Shown here: piece after piece, positions 42,352 to 51,716 of the stretch
How positions within the stretch are numbered: position 1 is the first letter of the stretch
Layout of the letters: every line of letters begins with the position of its first letter
From: Archangium lipolyticum
Lineage (GTDB): Bacteria; Myxococcota; Myxococcia; Myxococcales; Myxococcaceae
Assembly (NCBI RefSeq): GCF_024623785.1
Contig: NZ_JANKBZ010000025.1
Coordinates: forward strand, 118,331-182,330
Length of the DNA: 64,000 nucleotides
Reading direction: 5' to 3'
Made by a program: the position numbers and the translations under genes
The notes under the pieces: model-generated
The model's database searches: none
The model's input: only the letters and a program-made list of their open reading frames with translations
What the model was told of the DNA's origin: nothing

Positions 42352-44955
42352 TCAGTCCAGGCCCACGTAGCTCCATTGCTGGGCCGCGGAGTCGTCACAG
42401 GCGTTGAGGCGCAGCCGGGTCCCCTCGGGGGTGTCGTAGGTCTCCACGCAGTGGCCACCGGGGCTGCGGAGGGTGCCGGACCAGGACCACATCTGGGAGG
42501 GGTGGCCGTCGCAGTCCGCCATGACCAGACCGTACTGCCAATCCGTGGCCAGGCACCTTCCCGCGGAGACATTGTAGATCGAGCCATCACTCCGCACCTC
42601 CCATTCGGACGGGCGCCAGCAGCCATACTCATCCACCGCCACCTCGTCGTATCCGTACGGGTCGTAGTAGATGCAATCACCACGAGGCACGAGGCTGTCC
42701 CGGGGCTGTACGTAGATCTGTCCCCTGTCGAACCTGAAGACGGAGGGAACGTCATCACACCTGCCCAGGTGGATTTCGGCATCGCCCTGCGGGTAGTGTC
42801 GCTCGTTGAAGAGGCATTCGCTCAACTCGTTGCCAAGCGTCGCCCAGTAATACCAGGTGGAGGACTCGGGAGACGGCATGTTCGGGTTGCAGTAGCCGGG
42901 AACCAAGGGGGTCAGGGGCGCATCCGCTCCACCCCGGACAGGGCACCCGTTCTCCGCGACCGTCTCGAGCTGGAGCTCCGCGTTCTGGACCTGTGAGGAG
43001 TAGGGCGAGCAGGTGCTATCGACGGAGACGGCATCCTCACTGATGGAGAGGCAGCTCCCGTCCGCCGCCTTGAACACGCCGCTGCCCCCGCCCGCGTTGC
43101 AATCGCTCTCGTAGGCGCCACGGTCTGGACCGCCAGCGCAGTGCGTCCCGGTGTTTCCGGCATCGACGAGGGCGCTGTCGAGGGCGAACGAGCCCTGACC
43201 CAACTGGATGTGCCAGCGATACCGCCAACCACTGCTGGTGGAGACATTGCCATGGACCAACCGGGGATCCGCTTCGAGGCTGGTGGGGGCAGGGTCCATT
43301 CCTGTCTGCGCCCGCCAGGTGGCCAGGTTCACGAGCGCGGACGTCTGGGTCGTGGCGGTCAGCCCCGCCGAGCGCCGGAAGAGGGCGGCCCGCGCCCCGT
43401 GATAGAGGTTGTAATCACTGTACCGGCCCGGCGTATTGTCGACGTTGTAGTCGAGGAACCCTCCCTCCGTTCCGGCGAGCTGCGTCCCATTCAAGCGGTT
43501 GACGGCGGGCAGTCCTTTCACGTCCGAGAGGATGTTGTTCCAGGCACGCACCGCATTCGCCGGGCCCAGGACCGTGTTCGGTCCGCTCGCATCGCCGCGG
43601 TAGTAGGTGTCGTGTCCCACGAGGATGCCCGAGTGGGCGATGTCCTTCAGGGTGTTGTGGTAGATGTCAATGCGCGAGCCACGGTTGACGGCGATTCCAT
43701 CACCGCAGTTGACCCGCCAGAGCCCCTTGGGAGTCTGCCACCGGGTCTGGTTCATGCCGTAGAGCTCATTGCGCCGGATGGCGACGTCCGTGACCTCGAA
43801 GTACTCGTTGCCCACGGTGATGCCCCTTCCACTCCAGGCGAGCTGCGCTCCCTCGATGAGGACCCGTTGGGCGGCATAGTGGAGGAGGATGGCGCTCCCT
43901 CCGCAGGACTTCGCGCTCAACCTGGGCTCGGCCTCGATGTCCTCTTCCGCCTTGTGGTCATGGAAGTAGTTCGCGCCGATGATGGAGACGCCCTGGCAGG
44001 ACTTGATGTCGACCGCGTTCTCGTCGTTGTTGGCGAACTCGTTGCTCTCGATGGTGAGGTCGCGGACGTCCCAGTAGGCGTCGAGGTCGCTCTCCTGCTC
44101 ACGTCCCTGGCACTGGACTCCATCGCCGGAATTGCCCGTGGCCTTGTTGTTGCGGAGCAGCACCCGCTTCGTGCCCTTGTTCAGCGTGACACCATGGGAG
44201 CCCAGGCGGTAGCCGGTGGTGTCGGTCTTCCGGTTGTTGGTGAGCTCGCTGCCCTCGACCAGGACATCCTCCGCGTACCGGAGCTCGATGGCGGAGCTCT
44301 GGCACCGGGAGATCCGCAGGTTCCGGAGGGCGACGTGATGCGCCGAGGTGGGCGTGCGGTTGAGGAAATTGGACGACAGGACATGCACACCGGGGCCGAC
44401 GGCCCCCTGACAATCAATGGTGAGGTTGTCGACGACCCAGTAGGACGAGTTGAAGGAGAGGGCCGCTCCGTTCGACGGGGCGATCACCGCGCGGTACCCG
44501 TTCGACGTCTCGCCGAGGATGTACTTGGGATTCGCGGCGGTGCCACCGCGGTCGGGGTTGATCGAAACGGATTCGGAATAGGGCGTCGACGCTCCCACCA
44601 CGATGACCTTGTCGCCCGGCCGGGTCATCAAGGAGAGGGCCCGGGTGAGCGTACGGCAGGCCGTGGCCCTGGACAGACAGTCCGTGTTGCTACCGCTCTT
44701 GCTCACGTAGAAGGTCCGTAAGGACGTGCCGCTGGCGAGGAAGGCGAGGTCCGCGGCTTGTGCCGCACCCGCGGTGGTTACGTTGACTACCTCCTGTCGG
44801 GTGCTCTGGAGAGCCAGCGCGTCCGCGTCATCTCGCGTCTGGGGCTCGACCTGCCCCGAGCAGGAGGTCTGTAGCGCCGTGAAAACCAGCCACACGGCAA
44901 GACTCGCACCCAATCCCTGTTGCCAATGGATCGGGAAAAACTCATGACCACGCAT
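42352..44955 (-). CDS. beta-helix protein with C-terminal ricin-type lectin domain
   Basis: 867 residues from the ATG at 44955, with AGGAG upstream. N-terminal signal (~15-32) ending in a lipobox-like TSCSGQ, so probably a lipoprotein. Residues ~75-600 are a right-handed parallel beta-helix (DUF1565/PbH1 style): TFYVSKSGSNTDCLSRATACRTL, then repeated strands such as VLIEGAQLAWSGRGITVGNEYFEV and NRGSRIDIYHNTLKDIAHSGILV. The last ~110 residues form a ricin-B beta-trefoil (AGRCLATDWQYG, GHCVETYDTPEGTRLRLNACD, QQWSYVGLD with a Q-W motif). Probably a secreted polysaccharide-binding or -degrading protein. It converges on the HEAT/NACHT gene. Confidence 0.8.
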   Translation of the reverse strand: MRGHEFFPIHWQQGLGASLAVWLVFTALQTSCSGQVEPQTRDDADALALQSTRQEVVNVTTAGAAQAADLAFLASGTSLRTFYVSKSGSNTDCLSRATACRTLTRALSLMTRPGDKVIVVGASTPYSESVSINPDRGGTAANPKYILGETSNGYRAVIAPSNGAALSFNSSYWVVDNLTIDCQGAVGPGVHVLSSNFLNRTPTSAHHVALRNLRISRCQSSAIELRYAEDVLVEGSELTNNRKTDTTGYRLGSHGVTLNKGTKRVLLRNNKATGNSGDGVQCQGREQESDLDAYWDVRDLTIESNEFANNDENAVDIKSCQGVSIIGANYFHDHKAEEDIEAEPRLSAKSCGGSAILLHYAAQRVLIEGAQLAWSGRGITVGNEYFEVTDVAIRRNELYGMNQTRWQTPKGLWRVNCGDGIAVNRGSRIDIYHNTLKDIAHSGILVGHDTYYRGDASGPNTVLGPANAVRAWNNILSDVKGLPAVNRLNGTQLAGTEGGFLDYNVDNTPGRYSDYNLYHGARAALFRRSAGLTATTQTSALVNLATWRAQTGMDPAPTSLEADPRLVHGNVSTSSGWRYRWHIQLGQGSFALDSALVDAGNTGTHCAGGPDRGAYESDCNAGGGSGVFKAADGSCLSISEDAVSVDSTCSPYSSQVQNAELQLETVAENGCPVRGGADAPLTPLVPGYCNPNMPSPESSTWYYWATLGNELSECLFNERHYPQGDAEIHLGRCDDVPSVFRFDRGQIYVQPRDSLVPRGDCIYYDPYGYDEVAVDEYGCWRPSEWEVRSDGSIYNVSAGRCLATDWQYGLVMADCDGHPSQMWSWSGTLRSPGGHCVETYDTPEGTRLRLNACDDSAAQQWSYVGLD

Positions 44956-45029
44956 GGTGTCGCTGCTCCTGATGGACGAGACGGCGGAAAGGCAGGTCTC
45001 CTCTACCAAGCAAGCGGCGATTCCAGGTA

Positions 45030-45251
45030 TTGATTTCACGGCCACGCGAAGCAGCAAGAGCCGGTAGGACCTCCAACTACCTGCGTATTCTGCCGGGGTT
45101 CATCTCGGCGTACATCCACCGGGGGCTGGAGTGGGCGAGCCGCGCACACTTCGAGGCCATGCTGCGCGACCCGAAGGCGCAGACGCACATGTGGGCCGCA
45201 GCGGCGCTGGTGGAGAAGTTCGAGCCGCACCTCTACGAGGTGGTCCCCTGA
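45030..45251 (+). pseudogene. unrecognised gene tail
   Basis: A short open stretch ending LRILPGFISAYIHRGLEWASRAHFEAML...KFEPHLYEVVP. It reads like the C-terminus of a real protein: good codon use, helical. There is no start with a ribosome site and no upstream domain. It lies in the 719-bp space between the beta-helix gene and the small lipoprotein gene. Family unknown. Confidence 0.35.
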
Positions 45252-45374
45252 GCGGGTGTGGCGAAGGACTGCTGCCGGGTGGGAAACACTCGCGAGCCCG
45301 CTTCTCCCGATACCCGACGAATCGCCGTGGGAGGAGGGGAGGGAATGAGGAAAGCGGGACGGACGTCGCATTCA

Positions 45375-45465
45375 CTCGTCATGGATCCGACACTGCTGCC
45401 CGGTGGCAAGGTGCTGGTGTCCAGCGGCAGCCTGGATGGCGGCCGAGGTGTATGACCCGTGGGCC
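45375..45465 (+). pseudogene. Kelch-repeat fragment
   Basis: One frame reads LLPGGKVLVSSGSLDGG; after a +1 shift another reads MAAEVYDPWAW. Together these match the Kelch repeat pattern 'HSATLLPDGKVLV.GG...AEVYDP' typical of myxobacterial secreted kelch proteins. Only about one repeat is left, with a frameshift, so it is a dead fragment. The rest of 45466-45674 holds nothing recognisable. Confidence 0.6.
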
Positions 45466-45674
45466 TGGTAGCTCGCGCCCGCGCGGCTTGACGTCTCGGG
45501 GGCTATCTCCCGCGAGGGGGAGCCCCTTTCCTCTGGGTTCTCGCAAGGATTTGCGGCGACAAGGTTCACTGCCTGACTCATCGCCACGGGATTCGCGGGG
45601 TGGGTGATGCGCTTTCATCTGGCGTTTCTGGCATCCTTTCGTGATTCCCCCTTCTCACCCGAAGGAGTCACGAC

Positions 45675-45995
45675 ATGAGCGTACGCACGCTGTTGTTGGT
45701 CCTCTCCACGTCTACCCTGTCTATCCTTACCGGCTGTGCCACCAGCCAGACGGCATCCCGTGAGGACGCCGCCGCCAGCACCACCCCGCAGGTGGCTCAG
45801 GGCGAGCTCAAGGCCTGCCGCTGCTCGCGCCACGCCAGTGCGGAGGACGGCTCCGCGCAGGCCGCGGCGGGCAAGGGTTGTCAGTGTCCGCATTGCTCGT
45901 ATGCCGCCACCGCCGACGCGGAGAAGAAACCCGCGTGCGGCTGCGGGCATCACGGCAAGGGCAACGAGGCGCAGGTCCAGGACGGCGTGCCCTGA
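45675..45995 (+). CDS. Cys/His-rich lipoprotein
   Basis: 106 residues. Lipoprotein signal MSVRTLLLVLSTSTLSILTGC (lipobox L-T-G-C, Cys21). The mature part has three Cys/His clusters, C-R-C-S-R-H, C-Q-C-P-H-C and C-G-C-G-H-H, separated by Ala/acidic spacers: a likely metal-binding design suited to Cu or Zn. It has a ribosome site (GAAGGAG) and lies 430 bp upstream of the multicopper oxidase on the same strand. A copper-binding or handling role is inferred from motif and context. Confidence 0.6.
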   Translation: MSVRTLLLVLSTSTLSILTGCATSQTASREDAAASTTPQVAQGELKACRCSRHASAEDGSAQAAAGKGCQCPHCSYAATADAEKKPACGCGHHGKGNEAQVQDGVP

Positions 45996-46425
45996 GCGTG
46001 GAGGGCGCTGGGGCCGCGGCCTCAGGCCTGGACGGTCATCGAGGAGGGCCTGGCGCTCTCGAATTCGCGCTCTGGGCGAAGTAGATGGCCCACGAAGGTG
46101 CGTCCCAGTGTGCCCTCGGGAAGCTGGCCCAGTGCTTCCTTCTTGGTGCGAGAACCCCCAGCTCGGGGCAGCCGGAGAAGTTCAACACCGTGCTCGACAG
46201 CTTCCTTTCGGGGTTGTGAGCAATGCGCGCATTCCTGCCCCAACTCCTCGGGCCGTGGGGCAATCGATTATCGAATTCAAGGCGTTGGGGAAGGGACTTT
46301 CCGCTCGAACACGCTGTGGCAGTCCGCCAGGTAAAACTCCCGCGTTTATGTCTGATGAAGGTTCTGGAGCCATTCTACCTTGCGCCTCCCTGTCTGGCTG
46401 GATGCCAGAGGGAGAAAGTGTAGGA
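45996..46425. other. 430-bp spacer before the multicopper oxidase
   Basis: No intact gene. On the minus strand a short open stretch (46022-46243) contains ALGQLPEGTLGRTFVGHL, which resembles part of a Coq4-like protein, but it lacks a domain-length frame and is only a possible remnant. No strong promoter, terminator or riboswitch was recognised; the oxidase promoter presumably lies in 46250-46420. Confidence 0.3.
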
Positions 46426-48072
46426 ATGGCTTTGGGGCTCGAGAGCAAGCGGATTGGCGAAGAGCGAGAGCGGCGCGTTCGCGCCGTGTGTCATCCAACG
46501 CAGCGGTGGCTACGGACTCTCTGGAGTTACGGCCTCCTGCTGCTGACCGCCGGAGTGCTGGCGGGCCCGGTGGCCAGTGCCGCTCCCAAGAAACCACGGC
46601 CCTGGCCCTGGCCCCAGCCGACCCGGGACATCTCCCAGCAGCTGGAGGTCAAGTATGCCACCAACCGCATCTGCCGGGTCATGGAGCAGGGCATCTGCAA
46701 GGAGTGGGATATCGTGAAGTTGCGCTCCTACAACGGCGGGCTCGTCGGACCGACCATCGAGGTGCGGCCCGGGGACACCTTGCACGTCCTCTTGGAGAAC
46801 CATCTCCCGCCGGAACTGCAGCCCCCCCCTTCCGATCCCAACATCCCGCATGGCTTCAACACCACCAACCTCCACACCCACGGGCTGCACGTGTCTCCCG
46901 TGGGCAACTCGGACAACGTGCTGCTGGCCATCAGCCCCCATCAGAAGTTCGAGTTCGAGATCAAGATTCCCGCCGACCACCCCGCGGGTACCTTCTGGTA
47001 CCACCCCCACAAGCACGGCTCGGTGGCTCTCCAGGTCTCCAGTGGTCTGGCCGGTGCCCTGATCGTCCGCGGCGACATCGACGAGGTTCCCGAAATCAAG
47101 GCCGCCCAGGAGAAGATCTTCCTCTTCCAGCAGATCCCCTATGCCCTGATCAATGATCCCTATGAGCCAGGCAAACAGGCCAACATGGTGGAGAGCGCCC
47201 AGGTGTTCATCCCGGGGCGCTGGGAGCAGTCCGGCCTGCGCACCCTCATCAACGGTGAATTCCTGCCCACCTTCAAGATGAGGGCGGGCGAGGTGCAGCG
47301 TTGGAGGTTCATCCACGGGGGCACCATGGAGTCGCTCCACCTCAGACTCGTGCGCGAGAACGAGCCGCAGACCGTGATGAACCAGTACCAGATCGCGCAC
47401 GATGGCATCACCACCGGCCGTCTCGACGAGGTCCAGGAGACGGAGATGTTCCCCGGCTACCGGGTGGACGTGATGGTGAGGGCTGGCCTCGGTCCGGAGA
47501 CGTGGCTGCTGGTGGACGAGGCGAGCCCCCCCGAGCGCTCGCTGAATGGCGTGGCGGAGACGCGCAAGGTCCTGGCTCGCATCGTGGTGGAGGGCAGGAG
47601 CGTCGTCCCGATGCCACTGCCCGAAGAGAAGGCGCTGGAGAAGTTGGTGCCCTTCGAGCCCATCAAGAACGAGGAGCTCACCGGTGAGCAGCGGGTGGCG
47701 TTCAGTTTCGATCTCAGTGTCAATCCGCCCAAGTTCCTGATCAACGGCAAGCCATTCGATCCGAACGCCCCTCCCCGCCGTCTCGAGCTGGGAGCGGCGG
47801 AGAGGTGGATCGTCTCCTCCTCACCCATCCAGGGCCATCCCTTCCACATCCACGTCAATCCCTTCCAGGTGGTGTTGGGCAATGGAAAGGACATCTGGAA
47901 GGACACCCTCTTCGTGGGGCCGGAACAGACCTTCGAGTTACGCACCCGCTACGAGCGCTACATCGGCAGATTCGTGATGCACTGCCACATCCTGGACCAC
48001 GAGGATCTGGGCATGATGGAACTGCAGGAGGTCGTGCTGCCAGGCTCGATGGGTGGCCACCACCCCAACTGA
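46426..48072 (+). CDS. multicopper oxidase (laccase/phenoxazinone-synthase-like)
   Basis: 548 residues from the ATG at 46426; an ATG at 46402 is also in frame. A long n-region precedes the signal segment (WSYGLLLLTAGVLAGPVASA). All copper motifs are present: HTHG (150-153), WYHPHKHG (~191-198), HPFHIH (471-476) and HCHILDHEDLGMM (519-531), with the type-1 Cys520. Three cupredoxin domains. Exported oxidases of this type oxidise phenols, o-aminophenols or Cu(I); phenoxazinone synthase of Streptomyces antibioticus is one. It converges on the aminophenol-type operon and lies downstream of a Cys/His-rich lipoprotein. Confidence 0.9.
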   Translation: MALGLESKRIGEERERRVRAVCHPTQRWLRTLWSYGLLLLTAGVLAGPVASAAPKKPRPWPWPQPTRDISQQLEVKYATNRICRVMEQGICKEWDIVKLRSYNGGLVGPTIEVRPGDTLHVLLENHLPPELQPPPSDPNIPHGFNTTNLHTHGLHVSPVGNSDNVLLAISPHQKFEFEIKIPADHPAGTFWYHPHKHGSVALQVSSGLAGALIVRGDIDEVPEIKAAQEKIFLFQQIPYALINDPYEPGKQANMVESAQVFIPGRWEQSGLRTLINGEFLPTFKMRAGEVQRWRFIHGGTMESLHLRLVRENEPQTVMNQYQIAHDGITTGRLDEVQETEMFPGYRVDVMVRAGLGPETWLLVDEASPPERSLNGVAETRKVLARIVVEGRSVVPMPLPEEKALEKLVPFEPIKNEELTGEQRVAFSFDLSVNPPKFLINGKPFDPNAPPRRLELGAAERWIVSSSPIQGHPFHIHVNPFQVVLGNGKDIWKDTLFVGPEQTFELRTRYERYIGRFVMHCHILDHEDLGMMELQEVVLPGSMGGHHPN

Positions 48073-48076
48073 TGCC

Positions 48077-48112
48077 GCACCGGGCCGCCCCGAAGGAAGG
48101 GGCGCCCGGTGC
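48077..48112. terminator. strong hairpin between multicopper oxidase and aspartokinase genes
   Basis: Stem GCACCGGGC(C)GCCCC / GGGGCGCCCGGTGC with one bulged C and a 7-base loop, just after the oxidase stop and before the convergent aspartokinase stop; probably bidirectional. Confidence 0.7.
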
Positions 48113-48134
48113 GTACTCCTCACGCGTCCACCCC

Positions 48135-49451
48135 TCAGGCGGGCGCGCTGGAGGTGAGGGGCTCGACGGACGTGTCGCCGGCGAGCCCGAAGAGGTCGTG
48201 CAGGAGCCGGACGGCCTGATCCGCCACGTCCGCCCGGAGGAGGCAGCTGATCCTCAGCTCGTTCACCACCAGGCCGGACACGGGGATGCCCTGCTGGTTC
48301 AGGCCGCGGCACAGCCGGGCGGCGATTCCCGGATCCGAGCGGAGACCGATGCCCACCAGCGAGACCTTGGCCAGGCCGCCCGACACCCGCAGCTCACGGG
48401 CTCCCAGCCTGTCCGAGAACTGCTCCAGGTCCTTGCGGGCGCGGAGCAGCTCTCCTTCCTGCAGGCTGAAGGCGATGTCCGACCGGGAGCTCTCCGGTCC
48501 GCATTGGGCATGGCAGAGCATGTCCACGCTCACGTTCAGCTCGGCCAGCAGGTCCGCCAGCTCCGCCACCAGCTCCGGGCGGCACTCCACGCCGAGCAGC
48601 TCCACCCGGGCCTGACCCCGTTCGCAGGCCAGCCCCGTCAGTCTCCGGGCCTCGAGCATCTGCTCCCGGGCGATGATCCGGGTCCCTTCCTCCTCCGAGA
48701 ACGTGCTGCGTACGTGCACGGGCACCTCGTATTTCATGGCGATCTCCACACTGCGGACCTGGAGGACCTTGGCCCCCAGGGAAGCCAGCTCGAGCATCTC
48801 TTCGTAGGGAACGGCGCGCAGCTTCCGGCCGGCGGGACAGATACGGGGATCGGCCGTGTAGACACCGTCCACGTCCGTGTAGATTTCACAGACATCCGCC
48901 TCCAGTGCGGCCGCCACCGCCACCGCCGTGGTGTCCGAACCGCCACGCCCCAGGGTGGTGATGTTTCTCTCGGGATCCACTCCCTGGAATCCGGCGACCA
49001 CGGCGATCTGCCCCCGCCCGAGGGCTCGGCGGATGGGGCTCTGCTCCACCCATTGGATACGGGCCCGGGTGAAAGCGCTGTCGGTGAGCACCGGGAGCTG
49101 GTGCCCCAACAGGGAGAAGGCTTGTCCTCCCTCCGCCTGGATGGCCAGGGCGGTCAGCGCCACCGACACCTGCTCCCCCGTCGACGCGAGCACATCCAGC
49201 TCCCGGGAGTCCGGTATGGGGAGCAGCTGGTGGGCCAGCTTCAGCAGGCGATCCGTCTCGCCAGCCATGGCACTGACCACCACCACCACGTCGTTGCCGA
49301 CCCGCTGACTCTCCAGAGCGAGGCGGGCGATCCTCCGGATGCGCTCGATGCTCGCCACGGACGTACCGCCGAACTTCTTGACGAGCAGGGGGCGTCGCGG
49401 GCTCTGGACTGCCCACCCACCCAGAGGTGCCCGCATCACCGTGGGCTTCAT
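48135..49451 (-). CDS. lysC: aspartate kinase
   Basis: 438 residues from the ATG at 49451, which overlaps the stop of the upstream gene by 4 bp (ATGA). It phosphorylates aspartate, the first step to aspartate 4-semialdehyde. Motifs: VKKFGGTSV (N-terminal), [32 protein letters not shown], and two C-terminal ACT domains ([12 protein letters not shown]...; [23 protein letters not shown]). Between KKFGGTS and the start there is an unusual N-terminal extension of ~24 residues. Its place in this operon suggests it feeds aspartate semialdehyde to the GriI-like aldolase; a dedicated copy could escape normal lysine/threonine feedback (inference). Confidence 0.92.
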   Translation of the reverse strand: MKPTVMRAPLGGWAVQSPRRPLLVKKFGGTSVASIERIRRIARLALESQRVGNDVVVVVSAMAGETDRLLKLAHQLLPIPDSRELDVLASTGEQVSVALTALAIQAEGGQAFSLLGHQLPVLTDSAFTRARIQWVEQSPIRRALGRGQIAVVAGFQGVDPERNITTLGRGGSDTTAVAVAAALEADVCEIYTDVDGVYTADPRICPAGRKLRAVPYEEMLELASLGAKVLQVRSVEIAMKYEVPVHVRSTFSEEEGTRIIAREQMLEARRLTGLACERGQARVELLGVECRPELVAELADLLAELNVSVDMLCHAQCGPESSRSDIAFSLQEGELLRARKDLEQFSDRLGARELRVSGGLAKVSLVGIGLRSDPGIAARLCRGLNQQGIPVSGLVVNELRISCLLRADVADQAVRLLHDLFGLAGDTSVEPLTSSAPA

Positions 49452-50308
49452 TTCACCACCTCCTCCGCCACCGATGACCACCGGACCTGGGAGCGAATGG
49501 GGAGGGACCAGGAGACGGTCGGTTCCAGCACGGGGTCGTGACTCCCGAGGACCACCTCCTGCAGGCGGGTGAGGGTGGCGCGGGCGGACTCCCGTTGGAA
49601 GATGTTGCGCCCCACGCACAGCCCGGTGGCGCCGCAGCTCACCACCTCCTGGGCCATCATGAGGATCTCCTCCTCCGAGCGCACCGCCCCACCCGCGAAG
49701 AACACGGCGGTGTGCTCCCGGATGCCGTCCAGCAGCGTGGGCATCAGCGAGAGATCATCGGGCGCGGCCAGCTTGAGCGCATCCGTGCCCAGCTCCACGC
49801 AGGCTCGCATCAGGTGACGCAGCCTGCTCAGGCGGCGCTCCTGCCCGTCGCAAGCGACCTTGTCATAGAGCATGGTCAGCACGGGCATGCCGTAGCGCTG
49901 GGCCTCGTCCACCACCGCCCCGAGCTGGGTCAGGTTGTGAGCGTCATTCGTCCCATCGAAGTTGAGCTGCACGGAGACCGCATCCGCTCCCAGACGGAGC
50001 GCCGCCTCCACCGAGGTCAACCGCTCCTTGCGATCCGGCATCGAGGCCAGCGACATCATGCCATTGAGGTGGACCATGACGCCGAGCCCCTTCAGCAGGC
50101 CGTGGCTTCCGAGCCGCTCCACCATGCCCTTGTGGGCGATGATGCCCGTGATGCCCGAGTGCCCGATCCAACGGGACACCTGCTCCACGCTGGCCAGCCC
50201 CTCCACCGGCCCTATCGACAATCCATGGTCGATGGGGACGATGATCCCCCGTCCGCTCCGCCGGTCCAGGAAGTGCGACCAGCGGATCTGCTTGGCGACT
50301 CCATTCAT
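49448..50308 (-). CDS. griI: GriI/AroA'-like aldolase (2-amino-3,7-dideoxy-heptulosonate-type synthase)
   Basis: 286 residues from the ATG at 50308 ([13 protein letters not shown]). DhnA-type class I aldolase: [35 protein letters not shown], Schiff-base Lys in [23 protein letters not shown] and [14 protein letters not shown]. GriI of Streptomyces griseus joins aspartate semialdehyde with dihydroxyacetone phosphate to give the C7 precursor of 3-amino-4-hydroxybenzoate; the archaeal relative makes the dehydroquinate precursor. It overlaps the aspartokinase by 4 bp and follows the GriH-like gene by 50 bp. Confidence 0.85.
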   Translation of the reverse strand: MNGVAKQIRWSHFLDRRSGRGIIVPIDHGLSIGPVEGLASVEQVSRWIGHSGITGIIAHKGMVERLGSHGLLKGLGVMVHLNGMMSLASMPDRKERLTSVEAALRLGADAVSVQLNFDGTNDAHNLTQLGAVVDEAQRYGMPVLTMLYDKVACDGQERRLSRLRHLMRACVELGTDALKLAAPDDLSLMPTLLDGIREHTAVFFAGGAVRSEEEILMMAQEVVSCGATGLCVGRNIFQRESARATLTRLQEVVLGSHDPVLEPTVSWSLPIRSQVRWSSVAEEVVK

Positions 50309-50358
50309 GATGACAGTTCTCCAGTGATTGGAATGAGGTGTCGGAGCGGGGGAGGAGC

Positions 50359-51606
50359 TCAGGTCTCGATGATGTGTTCGTCGACCTTGATGCCCACGTG
50401 CCGGCCGGGCAGGGCCAGGTGGGCGAGCACCTTGTCCCCGGGCTTCAGCTCGGTGATGTTCAGCGGCTTCGCCTCGTCCGAGAAGATCCGGACGTGCCAG
50501 TCGTCCTGCATGATGACGTTGATGCGCTCGCCGCTCGCGAACTCGACCTCGATGAGGCGCAGGGGGCGGACCTCCGTCTTCATCCGGCCGACGCTGCCCC
50601 GGCGCGTGGCCCCGGAGCGGTCGACGATCATCACCGGCGAGCCCGCGCGCAGCTCGCTCATGTAGTCCGTGCGGTTGCCGAAGTTGTAGACGTAGCTGTG
50701 CACGGCCCCGGCGTTCACCCGGAAGGGGCGCAGCTCCATGTACGGCAGGAAGAAGACCTCGGGGCAGCACAGCACTCCGCCCTGGGAGGTGGAGCCCACC
50801 AGGATGCCTTCCGTCGGGGAGAAGAGCGTGGTGGTGTCGATGCAGCTGCGGTAGCCCATGCCGATGGGCACGCTGCGCACCAGGGTGGCCACCTCCAGCT
50901 TCACCGCCGTGCGTTCCATCCGGCTGAGCCGCGAGACGAACTCGCTCAGCGCCTCGTGGGAGCGCGGCGAGAACATGACGCCGTCCGCGCCCACCTCCAT
51001 CACGCCCAGGGTGACGATGGCGTCGTCCACGTCCGTCGGGGTGTTGATCTCCTTGATGAGCACGGTGTGCGTGGCCTGCAGCGAGGCGATCACCAGCTCC
51101 AGCGGGATGTTGGTGGGATCCCTGAAGCGGATCATCAGGTAGGCGTGATGGACGCCTTCCTGGATGGACGCGTGCAGGCTGGCCCCGTCATCCACGTAGG
51201 CCCGGTAGCACGTCTTCAGCCCCTGTTCCGCCGCCTTCGCCAGCACCTGGACGTCCGGGCTGGCCACCACGAAGTCCTGGCCGCCCTGCGGCAGGGCCTG
51301 GAGCCGCTCGAGGTCCTCGAGGCTCCGCGCCTGGTAGACCTTGAGCATGCGCGCCGGGATGGCGGGCGCGAGCGCGGCGAGGTTGTCCGGGTAGAGGACG
51401 ACGCCGGTGTAGGCCAGGTTGACCACCCGCGCGAGCATGCCCTCGCCGTCATTGGGAGTAGCCAGCCCGGCCGTATCGAACCAGACGATGAGGGCGTGGC
51501 TCTCCTCCGCCCGGTTGCGGTCTCCCTCGATGCGCTCGAGCCGGATGCGCTCGCGCTTCTGCATGTTGATGACATCACCCACACTGCTGGTGCTGATCGC
51601 GGTCAT
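50359..51606 (-). CDS. griH: GriH/3-dehydroquinate synthase II-like enzyme
   Basis: 415 residues. It belongs to the archaeal-type 3-dehydroquinate synthase II family (AroB'/GriH). Landmarks: DGVMFSPRSHEALSEFV, PIGMGYRSCIDTTTLFSPTEGILVGSTSQGGVLCCPEVFFLPYMELRPFRVNAGAVHSYV, RLIEVEFASGERINVIMQDDW, and the ending LPGRHVGIKVDEHIIE. In S. griseus GriH turns the GriI product into 3-amino-4-hydroxybenzoic acid. Family membership is clear; which ring product is made here is not. Confidence 0.85.
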   Translation of the reverse strand: MTAISTSSVGDVINMQKRERIRLERIEGDRNRAEESHALIVWFDTAGLATPNDGEGMLARVVNLAYTGVVLYPDNLAALAPAIPARMLKVYQARSLEDLERLQALPQGGQDFVVASPDVQVLAKAAEQGLKTCYRAYVDDGASLHASIQEGVHHAYLMIRFRDPTNIPLELVIASLQATHTVLIKEINTPTDVDDAIVTLGVMEVGADGVMFSPRSHEALSEFVSRLSRMERTAVKLEVATLVRSVPIGMGYRSCIDTTTLFSPTEGILVGSTSQGGVLCCPEVFFLPYMELRPFRVNAGAVHSYVYNFGNRTDYMSELRAGSPVMIVDRSGATRRGSVGRMKTEVRPLRLIEVEFASGERINVIMQDDWHVRIFSDEAKPLNITELKPGDKVLAHLALPGRHVGIKVDEHIIET

Positions 51607-51716
51607 GATGGTTCATCTCCCCCGGCGTTTCACATTGGATGTGTTCCGCCCGCGGCACGAGGGGTGCCGGGATGAGTGACGCGGGCGGAGATTTCGTCTG
51701 GATCAGAGCCGCTCCG

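Noticed and set aside
45030..45251. An intact small gene
   Set aside because: No ribosome site or complete domain; more likely a gene tail.
46022..46243. Coq4-like gene on the minus strand
   Set aside because: Only ~18 residues resemble Coq4, with no full domain; kept only as a note in the spacer entry.
48135..49619. Aspartokinase start at 49619
   Set aside because: The extra residues are Pro/Arg-rich read-through of the upstream gene's other frame; the ATG at 49451 overlaps the upstream stop as expected for coupling.
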